Source: Mesorhizobium onobrychidis
GTDB lineage: Bacteria; Pseudomonadota; Alphaproteobacteria; Rhizobiales; Rhizobiaceae
NCBI RefSeq assembly: GCF_024707545.1
Contig: NZ_CP062229.1
Location: forward strand, 3,763,501 to 3,827,500
DNA: 64,000 nucleotides
Direction: 5' to 3'
Under the pieces are notes generated by a model. That model was not told the DNA's origin. It worked only from the letters and a program-made list of their open reading frames with translations, and made no database searches. The translations under genes were made by a program, and so were the position numbers. This document shows positions 26,543 through 34,864 of the stretch, piece by piece (positions within the stretch are counted from its first letter, which is position 1; each line of letters begins with the position of its first letter).

Positions 26543-28066
26543 TTGGGATTGATCGGTTGCAGATCAAAGATGGCGTCGCTTAGCGTCGTTCGACAACAGA
26601 TTGGCCGGTTCTCTCGAATCGTGCCGCTGGCGCGACGCGCCGCCGACCGGGCCGTTGGGGATATGGCGCCATACAGAGCGACAAGACTGATCGATCGATG
26701 GAATGCACTGTCGCTGGCCACTCAGTTTCTGCTCGCCGGCGGGCTATTCTCGCTGTCGGCGATGATCGTGGTGGGAATTTCCGTGACAAGCCAGATAGAA
26801 GCCGCGGTCACCCGGAACTCGGCTTCTGCGACCGCTCTTTACGTCGACAGCGTTATCGCGCCGCTGCTCCCCGACATGCGCAGGAGCGAAGTGCTCGACG
26901 AGAGCGTTGCCCACGCGCTGGATGAAACGCTGGGACAAGGCGCACTCGGCACAAGGCTCGAATCCTTCAAGCTCTGGCGCCGCGACGGCACCATCCTCTA
27001 TTCAACCAATAAAAATTTGGTCGGGAAGCGCTTTCCACTCAGCGACAATCTCCGGGCCGCATTCGCAGGCGACATAGTTGCTGAATTGGACAGGCACTAT
27101 GATAACCAGGCTGAGAGGGACAGCGGCTTGCATCTTCTTGAAATCTTTAATCCGATGCTTCAGCCGTGGTCGGGCGAAGTCGTGGCTGTTTTGGAATTCG
27201 ACGAGATCGCCACCGATTTTGAAATGGACCTCCGGCAGGCACTCGTTCGGACCTGGTTCGATGTCGCAGCCGTCACCGCAATTTTTTTCCTCGGGCTCTC
27301 GGCGATCGTTTTTCGTGGCAGCCGCACGATTCGTTCCCAGAGCCGCTCATTGAAGCAGCGCATTGCCGAACTTTCCGATCTGGTTGTTCAAAACAGAATG
27401 TTAAGACTGCGGGTGCAGCGTGCTTCGCAGCGCGCTACGGCGTTTAACGAACGTCACCTCAGGCGGATCGGCGCGGACCTGCACGACGGGCCGGCGCAAC
27501 TGGTTGCCCTCGCTGCGCTAGGGATTGACAGCCCCGTGCTAGCCGATCCTGCCACGCCGGCTGCGGCGCGCGCACGGGAATTGCAGGTGGTCAAAGCGAA
27601 TTTGGACGATGCGATGCGAGAAATCAGGAATGTCAGCAAGGGCCTTATGCTGCCGCATGTCGAGAATGCCGAGTTGACGGAAATCCTCGAGCTTGCCGTG
27701 CGAGCGCACGAAGAGCGGACCGGCGTCAGAGTGATGCTGTCCATGACCGGGGGGCACACACCCTTGTCCCCAGCGGCCAAGATCTGCATCTTTCGCTTTA
27801 TTCAGGAGGCGCTGAACAACGGCTTCCGCCACGCCGGGGGTGCCGGTCAATCGGTCGCGAAACATTTCGACGGGGAGCGCGTTTGTATCGAGGTTTCCGA
27901 CACCGGCCCAGGTTTCGACCCGAAGATCATCCACCCTGAACGGCTGGGGCTCATCGGGCTGCGTGAGCGGGTAGAAAGCCTCGGCGGCCAATTTGGTGTA
28001 ACATCTTCACAGAATGGCACGGTGGTGAAAATGGTTCTCAACATAGTCGAAATAGGACAGGCGTGA
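26543..28066 (+). CDS. Sensor histidine kinase, NarX/DegS type (HisKA_3)
   Basis: A membrane kinase of up to 507 residues. An N-terminal hydrophobic helix (about 55-80) and a second (about 235-257) flank a periplasmic sensor region with the segment SFKLWRRDGTILYSTN. A coiled coil leads to the HisKA_3 box RRIGADLHDGPAQL with His at about 314. The HATPase domain has EALNNGFRHA and SDTGPGFDP. Starts at 26570 or 26663 are also possible. The stop overlaps the regulator start, so the pair is one operon. Confidence 0.85.
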   Translation: MGLIGCRSKMASLSVVRQQIGRFSRIVPLARRAADRAVGDMAPYRATRLIDRWNALSLATQFLLAGGLFSLSAMIVVGISVTSQIEAAVTRNSASATALYVDSVIAPLLPDMRRSEVLDESVAHALDETLGQGALGTRLESFKLWRRDGTILYSTNKNLVGKRFPLSDNLRAAFAGDIVAELDRHYDNQAERDSGLHLLEIFNPMLQPWSGEVVAVLEFDEIATDFEMDLRQALVRTWFDVAAVTAIFFLGLSAIVFRGSRTIRSQSRSLKQRIAELSDLVVQNRMLRLRVQRASQRATAFNERHLRRIGADLHDGPAQLVALAALGIDSPVLADPATPAAARARELQVVKANLDDAMREIRNVSKGLMLPHVENAELTEILELAVRAHEERTGVRVMLSMTGGHTPLSPAAKICIFRFIQEALNNGFRHAGGAGQSVAKHFDGERVCIEVSDTGPGFDPKIIHPERLGLIGLRERVESLGGQFGVTSSQNGTVVKMVLNIVEIGQA

Positions 28067-28740
28067 TGGGAGCGGCCATAAAGCTCGCCATTATCGACGA
28101 CCATCCGCTGTTCAGGGAAGGCGTGGTGCGCACTCTCGAGCAGATCGGCGGGTTCGAGATCGTTGCCCAAGGCAGCAATAGAGATGACGCCTTGCGGATA
28201 TCGCAAGACCAGCAGCTCGATATTCTCCTAATGGACATCTCGGTGCCTGGAGGGGGCCTCAGCGCGATCGAACCGGCTCTGGAGCGGCACCCGGATCTGA
28301 AAATCGTGATGCTGACCGTTTCGGAGGAAAACCAGCACGTCATGACCGCCTTGCAGAGCGGGGCAAGAGGCTATGTCCTGAAGGGTGTCGGGTCGAGAAC
28401 CCTGGCCGCCATACTGCGCACGGTGGCGATGGGCGAACGGTATGTTTGCCCGCAATTGTCGGCGCGCGTGTTGGTCGACTTGTCTAGCCAATCAACCGCG
28501 ACCGCGAAACCCGACGTGCTGGCCGAACTCACCAGTCGCGAAAGAGAGATCCTGACGCTCGTTGCCGCGGGATTGAGCAACAAGCGGATCGGTCTTCAGC
28601 TGAACCTGCACGAGAAAACCATAAAGCATCACATGACGCGGATTCTCGCCAAGCTCAATGTGAGCAACCGGACCGAAGCCGCGATGACATTGCGCGACGC
28701 GACCGAGCATCAGCATCCGCCTGCCCGCCATCCTGCGTGA
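28063..28740 (+). CDS. LuxR/NarL-type response regulator
   Basis: A 225-residue regulator. The receiver has acidic residues in IIDDHPLF, D58 in DILLMDISVPGG and a lysine in YVLKGVGS. The LuxR HTH lies at about 150-212 (LTSREREILTLVAAGLSNKRIG). The start is a GTG at 28063, or the adjacent ATG at 28066, which shares a base with the stop codon of the kinase. It is the cognate partner of that kinase. Target genes are unknown. Confidence 0.86.
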   Translation: MMGAAIKLAIIDDHPLFREGVVRTLEQIGGFEIVAQGSNRDDALRISQDQQLDILLMDISVPGGGLSAIEPALERHPDLKIVMLTVSEENQHVMTALQSGARGYVLKGVGSRTLAAILRTVAMGERYVCPQLSARVLVDLSSQSTATAKPDVLAELTSREREILTLVAAGLSNKRIGLQLNLHEKTIKHHMTRILAKLNVSNRTEAAMTLRDATEHQHPPARHPA

Positions 28741-28773
28741 AGCAAGGTAGCCTTGCGGCCTGTGAACTCGTCA

Positions 28774-29352
28774 TCACTCGATCATGGCGAGCAGTCTTGC
28801 CCGATCGGAGTTCGTTGCCTGCCGCCGAATGATGGTACGGCCCATGGCATCCCGCATTTCATAATGGCCACCGTCGATGCGCTCGCTGAGCCCGTTGGAA
28901 TGCACCACACCCACACTTGGCCCGCGCACTTCGATCCGGTCTCCAGTGGTCGCGTTGACATATACTTTTGGCTTGTTGCCGGGGTTTACCGCGGCAACTG
29001 GATTTGCCGGGGGATTGCCTTTCGATGATTTTGATTTGCCCTTGCCCGCGTTGGCATTGGAGTTCGAGCTCCCGGGAGTTCCAGCGTTTCCAGCGTTCCC
29101 GGAGTTTCCAGCGTTCCCGGAGTTTCCAGCGTTCCCGGAGTTTCCAGCGTTCCCGGAGTTTCCAGAGTTCCCAGAGTTCCCTTGTGCCTGGGCGGCCTGC
29201 GGGCTAAGCGTCAGGGACAGGCCGTCCTGTGCCACACGGTAGGGGCTCACGACGAGAACCAAGGCCGATGCGCTGAGGCAGATGGCGACGCGAAGCCTTC
29301 GAAGAGATTTTGGCCTCCGCTGCGATTGAGAGCACGCAGGCCGCGCATTCAT
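28774..29352 (-). CDS. Exported Gly/Asn/Ser-repeat protein
   Basis: A 192-residue secreted protein from an ATG at 29352. A basic N terminus and signal segment end in AQAQ. A GNSGNAGNSGNA low-complexity tract follows, encoded by 18-bp tandem repeats, then a Lys/Ser-rich linker. The C-terminal domain of about 65 residues (KVYVNATTGDRIEVRGPSVG and SERIDGGHYEMRDAMGRTI) looks folded. Frames extending upstream to 29553 lack protein-like sequence. Function unknown; the C-terminal domain may bind a surface ligand. Confidence 0.65.
   Translation of the reverse strand: MNARPACSQSQRRPKSLRRLRVAICLSASALVLVVSPYRVAQDGLSLTLSPQAAQAQGNSGNSGNSGNAGNSGNAGNSGNAGNSGNAGNAGTPGSSNSNANAGKGKSKSSKGNPPANPVAAVNPGNKPKVYVNATTGDRIEVRGPSVGVVHSNGLSERIDGGHYEMRDAMGRTIIRRQATNSDRARLLAMIE
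29095..29166. repeat. 18-bp tandem repeat, four units
   Basis: GTTCCCGGAGTTTCCAGC recurs four times head to tail (29095-29112, 29113-29130, 29131-29148, 29149-29166, the last with one change), with degenerate units on both sides. Each unit encodes six residues of the Gly/Asn/Ser tract on the minus strand. The copy number could vary by slippage. Confidence 0.85.
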
Positions 29353-29649
29353 CCTGGCGAGAACTCTTGTCTCACGGCGCCTCAGGCGTTGCGGCCGTAT
29401 CGCGTCTGTGATCAATGAATTTGCCAATAGCACGCTAGAATATCCTCTCACCGTCTTGGTCTGCGTTGCATTTCTACCTGTTTCGAATTCGCCCGAGCCA
29501 ATCCTCTGTACTCTGCACCACATCACGCTTTCGCCATCATCAGGCGGTGTCAAGACCCACCAGTCTCAGGGGGAGAAACCGGTGGGTCTCGCTAGCGCAG
29601 GAAGGGACTCATTACTGCGCAAGTGTGTCGCCTTCATTGATCGGGCCCA

Positions 29650-29742
29650 TCAGCCGATAATAAGCCCGACGGCCGCGACCCCGAACACCAAGCCAAATAC
29701 CGGAAAAAGCAGCCAACGTGCCTGGTGAATGCTGGGGTCCAT
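29650..29742 (-). CDS. Small single-span membrane protein, 30 residues
   Basis: A short frame starting MDPSIHQARWLLFPVFGLVF and ending in a hydrophobic VAAVGLIIG stretch. It has one transmembrane span and a strong AGGAGG (29748-29753) with 5-nt spacing. The basic/aromatic N terminus before the span fits an inner-membrane small protein. I recognise no family. The ribosome site and the uninterrupted hydrophobic design are the whole case for it. Confidence 0.5.
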   Translation of the reverse strand: MDPSIHQARWLLFPVFGLVFGVAAVGLIIG

Positions 29743-30107
29743 TGCAGCCTCCTGTCACGGGTTGGCATCGCAACGACGCCTGCAGGAGCTCGGTTCCTGA
29801 AAACTCTCCCATCTCAGGCTTTTGCGATAGCGGTCCCGGACCAAAGCACTGCCTGGGCCAGCCCATGGTCGGCCAGCGGGCAGACTGAAGTCCTATCTCA
29901 GGCCTTTTTGAGCATGAAAGGGGCCGTCGAGGGGTAATCCATGTGGGTAACGGCTGGAAGGTTCCTCAACACGCAAAAGACCGTCAGCTTGAACGGCGGG
30001 ATGTACTGGCGACGTAAATAGCCGTCGCCATCCGACGAAAAGAGACTGGTCTCCAACTTCAATCGATGCATGTTGAAGGGGCCGCCGTGGGGGCAGCGGA
30101 AAGCCAT
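29743..30107. other. Intergenic region, no gene seen
   Basis: About 365 bp without a convincing coding frame, between the small membrane protein and the transposase remnant. It may include DNA brought in with the insertion element whose 3' tail follows. Confidence 0.4.
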
Positions 30108-30365
30108 AAGTTCAGGGTCTTCACCGCTGGTCAGAAGCGCCGCGTGACACCGGCCATCAAGCGCCAGATGCGGCGACGATTGGCCGTCGAGCCGGTGATC
30201 GGCCACATCAAGAACGAACACAGAATGGGCCGCAATTACCTGGCTCACACCCAAGGCGATGCGATCAACGCCATCCTGGCCGCAGCCGGCTATAACTTCT
30301 CCCTGCCGATGACGGCTTTCGGCTGCTTCGAAGGCAGGGCACGGCACGATGCCGTGCGGCTGTGA
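30108..30365 (+). pseudogene. IS5-family transposase C-terminal remnant
   Basis: About 85 residues of a DDE transposase tail: VFTAGQKRRVTPAIKRQM, then AVEPVIGHIKNEHRMGRNYL and DAINAILAAAGYNF. The catalytic Glu region (EPVIGHIK) is retained but the two Asp regions are absent. No inverted terminal repeats could be found by eye. It is a 5'-truncated relic of an insertion sequence. Confidence 0.8.
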
Positions 30366-30426
30366 GAGATCAGGGGCATAGCCTTAGTGCGAGAGTTGCC
30401 TATTGCGTTCTTGGTTGGTCGTGAGT

Positions 30427-30600
30427 CTAGTTGGTCTTCAACTGGCCGACGCGGTTTTCGGCGATCCAGCGGGCGGCAAGCACCAATGCGCCCATACTGA
30501 AATCCTTGCCGTGCTTGGCCACCATTTCTTCCGACAGTTTGGCGAGCCGTTCGAAGAATTCGTCCTTGCTCTCGTCCTCGGGGGTGGGTTCGGTTTGCAT
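30427..30600 (-). CDS. Hypothetical small acidic protein
   Basis: A 57-residue protein starting MQTEPTPEDES, with a charged helical centre (KDEFFERLAKLSEEMVAKHG) and a C-terminal part GALVLAARWIAENRVG. The ATG at 30600 follows AAAGGAGCACAAA. It is the last gene of a tight leftward group with a WD40-like protein and two helical proteins, 32 bp after the WD40 gene. No family is recognised. Confidence 0.6.
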   Translation of the reverse strand: MQTEPTPEDESKDEFFERLAKLSEEMVAKHGKDFSMGALVLAARWIAENRVGQLKTN

Positions 30601-30632
30601 TTTGTGCTCCTTTTGCATGCGGCCTGCCTTTG

Positions 30633-31760
30633 CTATTTGAACATCTGTGCGGGAAAGGTGACGATCGCGGCGGTGCCGTCGACGGCGCCCACTGCCAGGT
30701 GGCGTCCGTCGCCGGACCAGGCAAGCGCGGTTACCGCGCTGCCCAGCGGCCTGACGAGGAGTTCGTCTCGCGCGCCGATCTGGGCGATGGTGATCCGGCC
30801 ATTGGCATAGCCGGCCGCTATCAGTTTCTGCTCCGGGTGCGCAGCCACTGTTTCGACCGGAACCAGCCCGGCTCGGCCAGTCGCCAGCGCGCCCGAGGTG
30901 TCGCCGTCAAGTGGCGGAGCGGTCATCGACCAGCCGGCGATCCGGAAGGCGCCCGACGCAAACAGCGCATTCTCCGGCAGACTCCAGCACACAGTCCGGA
31001 CCGGCGATGGAAATCCCTCGACAATGTCAGTGCGGCCATCGGCCGCGCTGACCAGGGCAAAGCCTCCGGCTTCGAGCCCACAGGCTAGCCATGTGCCGTC
31101 GCCACTCCAGCGGATCGACACCGGGCGCGCCGAAAAAGACACCTCGCGTATCGGGGCAACGTCGCCGTCGACCGCCCAGATCGATAGTCCATTATCCCGG
31201 CCGCAGGCTAGGCGCCGCCCGTCTGGCGAAAAGGCAAGCGCATCCGTGGACGGTGTCGGACCGTGTCGCAGTCTCACCGCATCGCCTTGGCCGCGTGACA
31301 GGAAGATATCCTGCCCGTTGCTGACGGCTGTCATGGCCGTCCGGGGGCTGTGGTCGATGGCGACGACCGGTCCGTCGATCTTGACCAGTGCCTCCATCAC
31401 ATTGCCGTCCGCGGTCAGATGCACCGCCTCGCCGGGCGCCGTTCCGACAAGGAAGCCGGACTGAAGATAGCTGGCGAGTGGGACGTCGCCCTCTCCCAAA
31501 ACAGCGGTGGCGATCAGTGGCGCCGGAAATTTTTCTCTTGGGCGGATCGTCGTCTGGCCGAGATCGCCGCTCACCCTAATCCGCGATTCCGGCAGCTCCT
31601 GGTCCGCGACCGCGGCAATTGCGACCGTTCCATCCACGCACGTGAAGGCGACGGTCGAGCCATCGGCGCTGAAGCGCAGATCGGCGACCGCCGACGGACG
31701 ACGCCAGCTTCGCGCCAGCAGGTCGAACAAGGTCAGGTTCTGTATCGCGTGCTGGTTCAT
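30633..31760 (-). CDS. WD40-repeat-like beta-propeller protein
   Basis: A 375-residue cytoplasmic protein with repeated blade-like units: LRFSADGSTVAFTCVDG, LAFSPDGRRLACGRDNG, IRWSGDGTWLACGLEAG and LAWSGDGRHLAVGAVDG. Each has the xFSPDGxxLA pattern of WD40 strands, and about seven blades fit the length. There is no signal peptide. WD40 propellers act as docking platforms. It is third in a four-gene leftward operon of unknown role that is divergent from the di-iron monooxygenase cluster. Confidence 0.78.
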   Translation of the reverse strand: MNQHAIQNLTLFDLLARSWRRPSAVADLRFSADGSTVAFTCVDGTVAIAAVADQELPESRIRVSGDLGQTTIRPREKFPAPLIATAVLGEGDVPLASYLQSGFLVGTAPGEAVHLTADGNVMEALVKIDGPVVAIDHSPRTAMTAVSNGQDIFLSRGQGDAVRLRHGPTPSTDALAFSPDGRRLACGRDNGLSIWAVDGDVAPIREVSFSARPVSIRWSGDGTWLACGLEAGGFALVSAADGRTDIVEGFPSPVRTVCWSLPENALFASGAFRIAGWSMTAPPLDGDTSGALATGRAGLVPVETVAAHPEQKLIAAGYANGRITIAQIGARDELLVRPLGSAVTALAWSGDGRHLAVGAVDGTAAIVTFPAQMFK

Positions 31761-31775
31761 GGATATTCCCCTTCG

Positions 31776-32087
31776 TCAGTTTCCATCCATCGCCGCGAGG
31801 CTGCTGTCGACGTCCTTGATGTCGCCTTCCGCGGCGACGATGCGTTCCTCGCACGCCGCACATTCATTCATGATTGCCGCGGCTCTCTCCTCTGCTTCAT
31901 GCAAATCCTGCACCAGTTGCGCGCTGCCGCCGCTCCTGCCGATTTCGAGTTCCAGGCGCAGCATATCCATCTCGACACCGGCGCGTTTCTGATTGAGCCG
32001 TAGGGCCTCGGCAGTCAGCCCGGAGACGTTGGCGACAAGATCGAGCCGGCGGGCGAGCAACATGTCACGCCTGGCAGTTTGCCCCAT
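31776..32087 (-). CDS. Hypothetical coiled-coil protein
   Basis: A 103-residue, almost wholly helical protein with heptad-like spacing (LVANVSGLTAEALRLNQKRA, then MLRLELEIGRSGG). A CAAC motif (ECAACEERI) near residue 75 could bind metal or form a disulfide. It starts 12 bp after the upstream gene and ends 15 bp before the WD40 gene. The ATG follows GGGAGGATCCG. No family is recognised. Confidence 0.6.
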   Translation of the reverse strand: MGQTARRDMLLARRLDLVANVSGLTAEALRLNQKRAGVEMDMLRLELEIGRSGGSAQLVQDLHEAEERAAAIMNECAACEERIVAAEGDIKDVDSSLAAMDGN

Positions 32088-32099
32088 CGGATCCTCCCA

Positions 32100-32576
32100 T
32101 CATTTGTCGGTCCCAGCCATCGGTCCGGGTGGTTTTTCGAAAACCGATAGCAATTTGGGCAATGTGCCGGCCTGCGAATGGAATTGTTTTTCAGCCGTTT
32201 CAATGTGGCTCTTGAGCTGATCCCAGATGTCGACGCGGATCATCGATGTTGTATCGCCGGTGAGGCGTTCGATCTCCTCGACGCGGAACTGCCGCGACAG
32301 TGAAACGCCGGAAAACACGAAGTCGCGCAACAGGATCGCATGGTTCTCGATGAACAGATGGATCATCGGATGCGTTTCCGTGGTGACGCCGCCGGCGGCA
32401 AGCTCGGCCCGGATGAAGTCTTGGAAGTGGCTCTGGAGGCGATGTTGGCTCTCGCCCAGAAAGCGCATGACAAAGACCAGATCGCGGGGCATCAGCCTGA
32501 CAAGATCGCCGGTGACGCCGTCGGTCTGACTGGACATTGGCTCGGGCGGCCCCCGGCTGTCTTTATCGTTTGGCAT
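32100..32576 (-). CDS. Hypothetical helical protein, first gene of WD40 operon
   Basis: A 158-residue protein from an ATG at 32576, after CTGGAGAAGACC. It is predicted helical: MPRDLVFVMRFLGESQHRL and MIHLFIENHAILLRDFVF are the most conserved-looking parts, and a proline-rich tail ends it. Histidines are frequent in the helices. The frame upstream to 32714 is AT-rich leader. It heads the leftward operon and shares its control region with the sigma-54 promoter of the monooxygenase genes. Confidence 0.6.
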   Translation of the reverse strand: MPNDKDSRGPPEPMSSQTDGVTGDLVRLMPRDLVFVMRFLGESQHRLQSHFQDFIRAELAAGGVTTETHPMIHLFIENHAILLRDFVFSGVSLSRQFRVEEIERLTGDTTSMIRVDIWDQLKSHIETAEKQFHSQAGTLPKLLSVFEKPPGPMAGTDK

Positions 32577-32722
32577 GGTCTTCTCCAGCGCGAGGCCCAT
32601 CCATGGGGGCCTCTCGCCACCAAATAGTAGAGAAAGACGCATAATTGAATAGATGATATTCGTTTTTGCACTTGCTGCGCTTGCTAACAAAATATATTGC
32701 AGTTGCGAATACATGTTAAATA

Positions 32723-32760
32723 TTACAGACGTACGTTACACCTGTAAAAGAATGTTACAG
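32723..32760. promoter_or_regulatory. TTACA-repeat upstream activator region
   Basis: TTACA occurs at 32723-32727, 32736-32740 and 32755-32759, and its inverse TGTAA at 32743-32747. TTACA-CC-TGTAA (32736-32747) is a perfect palindrome. The cluster ends 73 bp before the sigma-54 -24/-12 element, at the usual distance for an enhancer-binding activator. The best candidate protein is the sigma-54 activator at 42922-45003. Confidence 0.6.
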
Positions 32761-32833
32761 TTGACCATCTGCTCCTATGCCGAAAGAGCAGCGATTTTGT
32801 TTTGAGCCCTTGCCATGGATGCTAATTTAAAGT

Positions 32834-32849
32834 TGGCACGGCGCTTGCA
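32834..32849 (+). promoter_or_regulatory. Sigma-54 (-24/-12) promoter
   Basis: TGGCACGGCGCTTGCA matches the RpoN consensus TGGCACG-N4-TTGCW at every fixed position: GG at 32835-32836 and GC at 32847-32848. Transcription would begin about 32860. It drives the di-iron monooxygenase cluster, whose 3' end carries a sigma-54 activator gene. Confidence 0.92.
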
Positions 32850-32860
32850 TTGTGTATTTG

Positions 32861-33136
32861 CACAAGAAGCCCATCGCGCTTTGACGCGGTGCCAAAAGAA
32901 CGAAGGAACGGAGGAAGCAGGTCACGTCCGCATCGATACGCCCATCGCATATGCGGTTGGCGCCGCGGTCCCTGTCAGACTCTAACACCTTTGCCGCGAT
33001 CCACTTGAATGGCCGGACCATGAGTCGCGCCTGAACGCGCAACCCTTTGTCGTGCCGTTCGCATTCTCACTGGCGGCGCTGTGCGCCGCTTCATGCCGGG
33101 GTCAAGGGACCTGCGGTTCAAACCTGGTGGAGGCTT
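32861..33136 (+). other. Long leader of monooxygenase transcript
   Basis: About 276 nt of untranslated leader. GCGGCGC (33073-33079) and GCGCCGC (33083-33089) form a tight stem. A 15-codon frame (33093-33140) ends with TGA overlapping the hydroxylase ATG as ATGA, so translational coupling is possible, though it has no clear ribosome site. Confidence 0.45.
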
Positions 33137-34810
33137 ATGACCATGACGTCTCTGACGCTCAACAAGATTACTTCGCAACGCGGAATCTCCGTGGGCGAGG
33201 CAACCAAGAAGATTGCCGATCTCGGTTGGAATCCTTCCTACGTCCAGGAAGCGATGACGTTTCCAACGGACTACAAGATCAACAAGACACCGCGTGACCC
33301 GATGAAACAGGTTCTGCGGTCGTACTTCCCGATGCAGGAAGAGAAGGACAACCGAGTTTACGGCGCGCTGGACGCGGCGCTGCGCGGCGACATGTTCCGC
33401 AATGTGGAACCGCGCTGGGTCGAGTGGATGAAACTCTTCCTGGCGATCATTCCCTTCCCGGAAATCTCCGCCGCCCGCTCGATGGCGATGGTCGCCCGCA
33501 TCGCACCCGGCGAGGAACTTCGAACCGGCTTCACCATGCAGATGATCGACGAGTTCCGCCATTCGACGATCCAGATGAATTTGAAGAAATGGTACATGGA
33601 GAACTACATCGATCCGGCCGGCTTCGACATCACCGAGGAAGCCTTCGGAAAATGCTACGCCACCACCATCGGCCGGCAGTTCGCGGAAGGCTTCATCACC
33701 GGCGACACCATGACCGCCGCTTGCATGTACCTGACTGTGGTCGCCGAGACCGCTTTCACCAACACGCTGTTTGTCGCCATGCCTTCGGAAGCCGCCCGCA
33801 ACGGCGACTATGCGCTGCCGACCGTCTTCCTGTCGGTGCAGTCCGATGAGAGCCGGCATATCGGTAATGGCCACTCGCTGCTGATGGCGGCGCTCAAGGA
33901 GCCGGAAAACCACCTGCTGCTCGAGCGCGACCTGCGCTACGCCTTCTGGCAGAACCACGCGATCGTCGATGCTGCCATCGGCACCTTCATCGAATACGGC
34001 ACCACCAACCGCGACAAGAACAAGGAGTCCTACGCGGAAATGTGGCACCGCTGGATCTATGAAGACTACTACCGCACCTACATGCTGCCGCTCGAGAAAT
34101 ACGGCATCAAGGTCCATCACGACGACGTACAGGCGGCGTGGGAGCGCATCACCAAGAAGAACTATGTCCACAAGGTCGGACAGTTCTTCGCGGTCGGCTG
34201 GCCGGTCAACTTCTGGCGCATCGAAGCCCAGACCGACAAGGACTTCGAGTGGTTCGAGCACAAGTATCCAGGCTGGTACGGCGAGTTCGGCGAGTTCTGG
34301 AAATGGTACGCCAAGCTTAGCCACAAGGGCGAGAAGGTGCTGCTGTTTAACAGCGACGTCGGCTACGTCTATCCGCATCGCTGCTGGTCGTGCCTCGTTC
34401 CCTGCCTGATCCGCGAGGACATGGTTGTCGGCGAGATCGACGGCCAGTTGCACACCTTCGCCCACGAACTCGACAAGTGGACTGCCACCGTGGCTTTCGC
34501 CGACGAGTATCAGGGCCGTCCGACACCCGCGATGGGCCGCTTCAGCGGCAAGCGCGAGTGGGAGACGCTCTATGACGGCTGGGATCTGGCCGATGCCATC
34601 AAGGACCTGAACTTCGTCCGCTCCGATGGCAAGACACTCGTCCCGCAGCCGCATATGCGCTTCGACGACAAGGAGATGTGGACGCTGGACGACGTGCGCG
34701 GCAACACACTGGGATCGCCGTTGAACGCGCTCCGCGGCATGACGCCGGAAGCACGCACGCAGCACCTGGCTGAGTACGCCAAGGGCTTCACCATCAATCC
34801 CTGCAACTGA
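33137..34810 (+). CDS. prmA: Soluble di-iron monooxygenase hydroxylase alpha subunit (PrmA/MimA type)
   Basis: The catalytic subunit, which inserts one O2 atom into propane-, acetone- or phenol-like substrates. The 557-residue protein keeps all six di-iron ligands with the spacing of methane monooxygenase: E109, then E139 and H142 in DEFRH, then E204, then E238 and H241 in DESRH. The ATG at 33137 lies after GGTGGAGGCTT; a second in-frame ATG is at 33143. It is first in alpha-reductase-beta-coupling order, the PrmABCD/MimABCD arrangement. Transcription should be sigma-54 dependent. The exact substrate cannot be set from sequence. Confidence 0.93.
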   Translation: MTMTSLTLNKITSQRGISVGEATKKIADLGWNPSYVQEAMTFPTDYKINKTPRDPMKQVLRSYFPMQEEKDNRVYGALDAALRGDMFRNVEPRWVEWMKLFLAIIPFPEISAARSMAMVARIAPGEELRTGFTMQMIDEFRHSTIQMNLKKWYMENYIDPAGFDITEEAFGKCYATTIGRQFAEGFITGDTMTAACMYLTVVAETAFTNTLFVAMPSEAARNGDYALPTVFLSVQSDESRHIGNGHSLLMAALKEPENHLLLERDLRYAFWQNHAIVDAAIGTFIEYGTTNRDKNKESYAEMWHRWIYEDYYRTYMLPLEKYGIKVHHDDVQAAWERITKKNYVHKVGQFFAVGWPVNFWRIEAQTDKDFEWFEHKYPGWYGEFGEFWKWYAKLSHKGEKVLLFNSDVGYVYPHRCWSCLVPCLIREDMVVGEIDGQLHTFAHELDKWTATVAFADEYQGRPTPAMGRFSGKREWETLYDGWDLADAIKDLNFVRSDGKTLVPQPHMRFDDKEMWTLDDVRGNTLGSPLNALRGMTPEARTQHLAEYAKGFTINPCN

Positions 34811-34864
34811 TCAGGCCAAAGGGGGGCGGGTTCGTCCCGCCCCTTCCTTTCACTGGAGGTCCGT

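Noticed and set aside
29095..29166. Tandem repeats considered as a CRISPR array
   Set aside because: Units are 18 bp head to tail with no spacers, and they encode an in-frame Gly/Asn/Ser tract. No cas genes are present.
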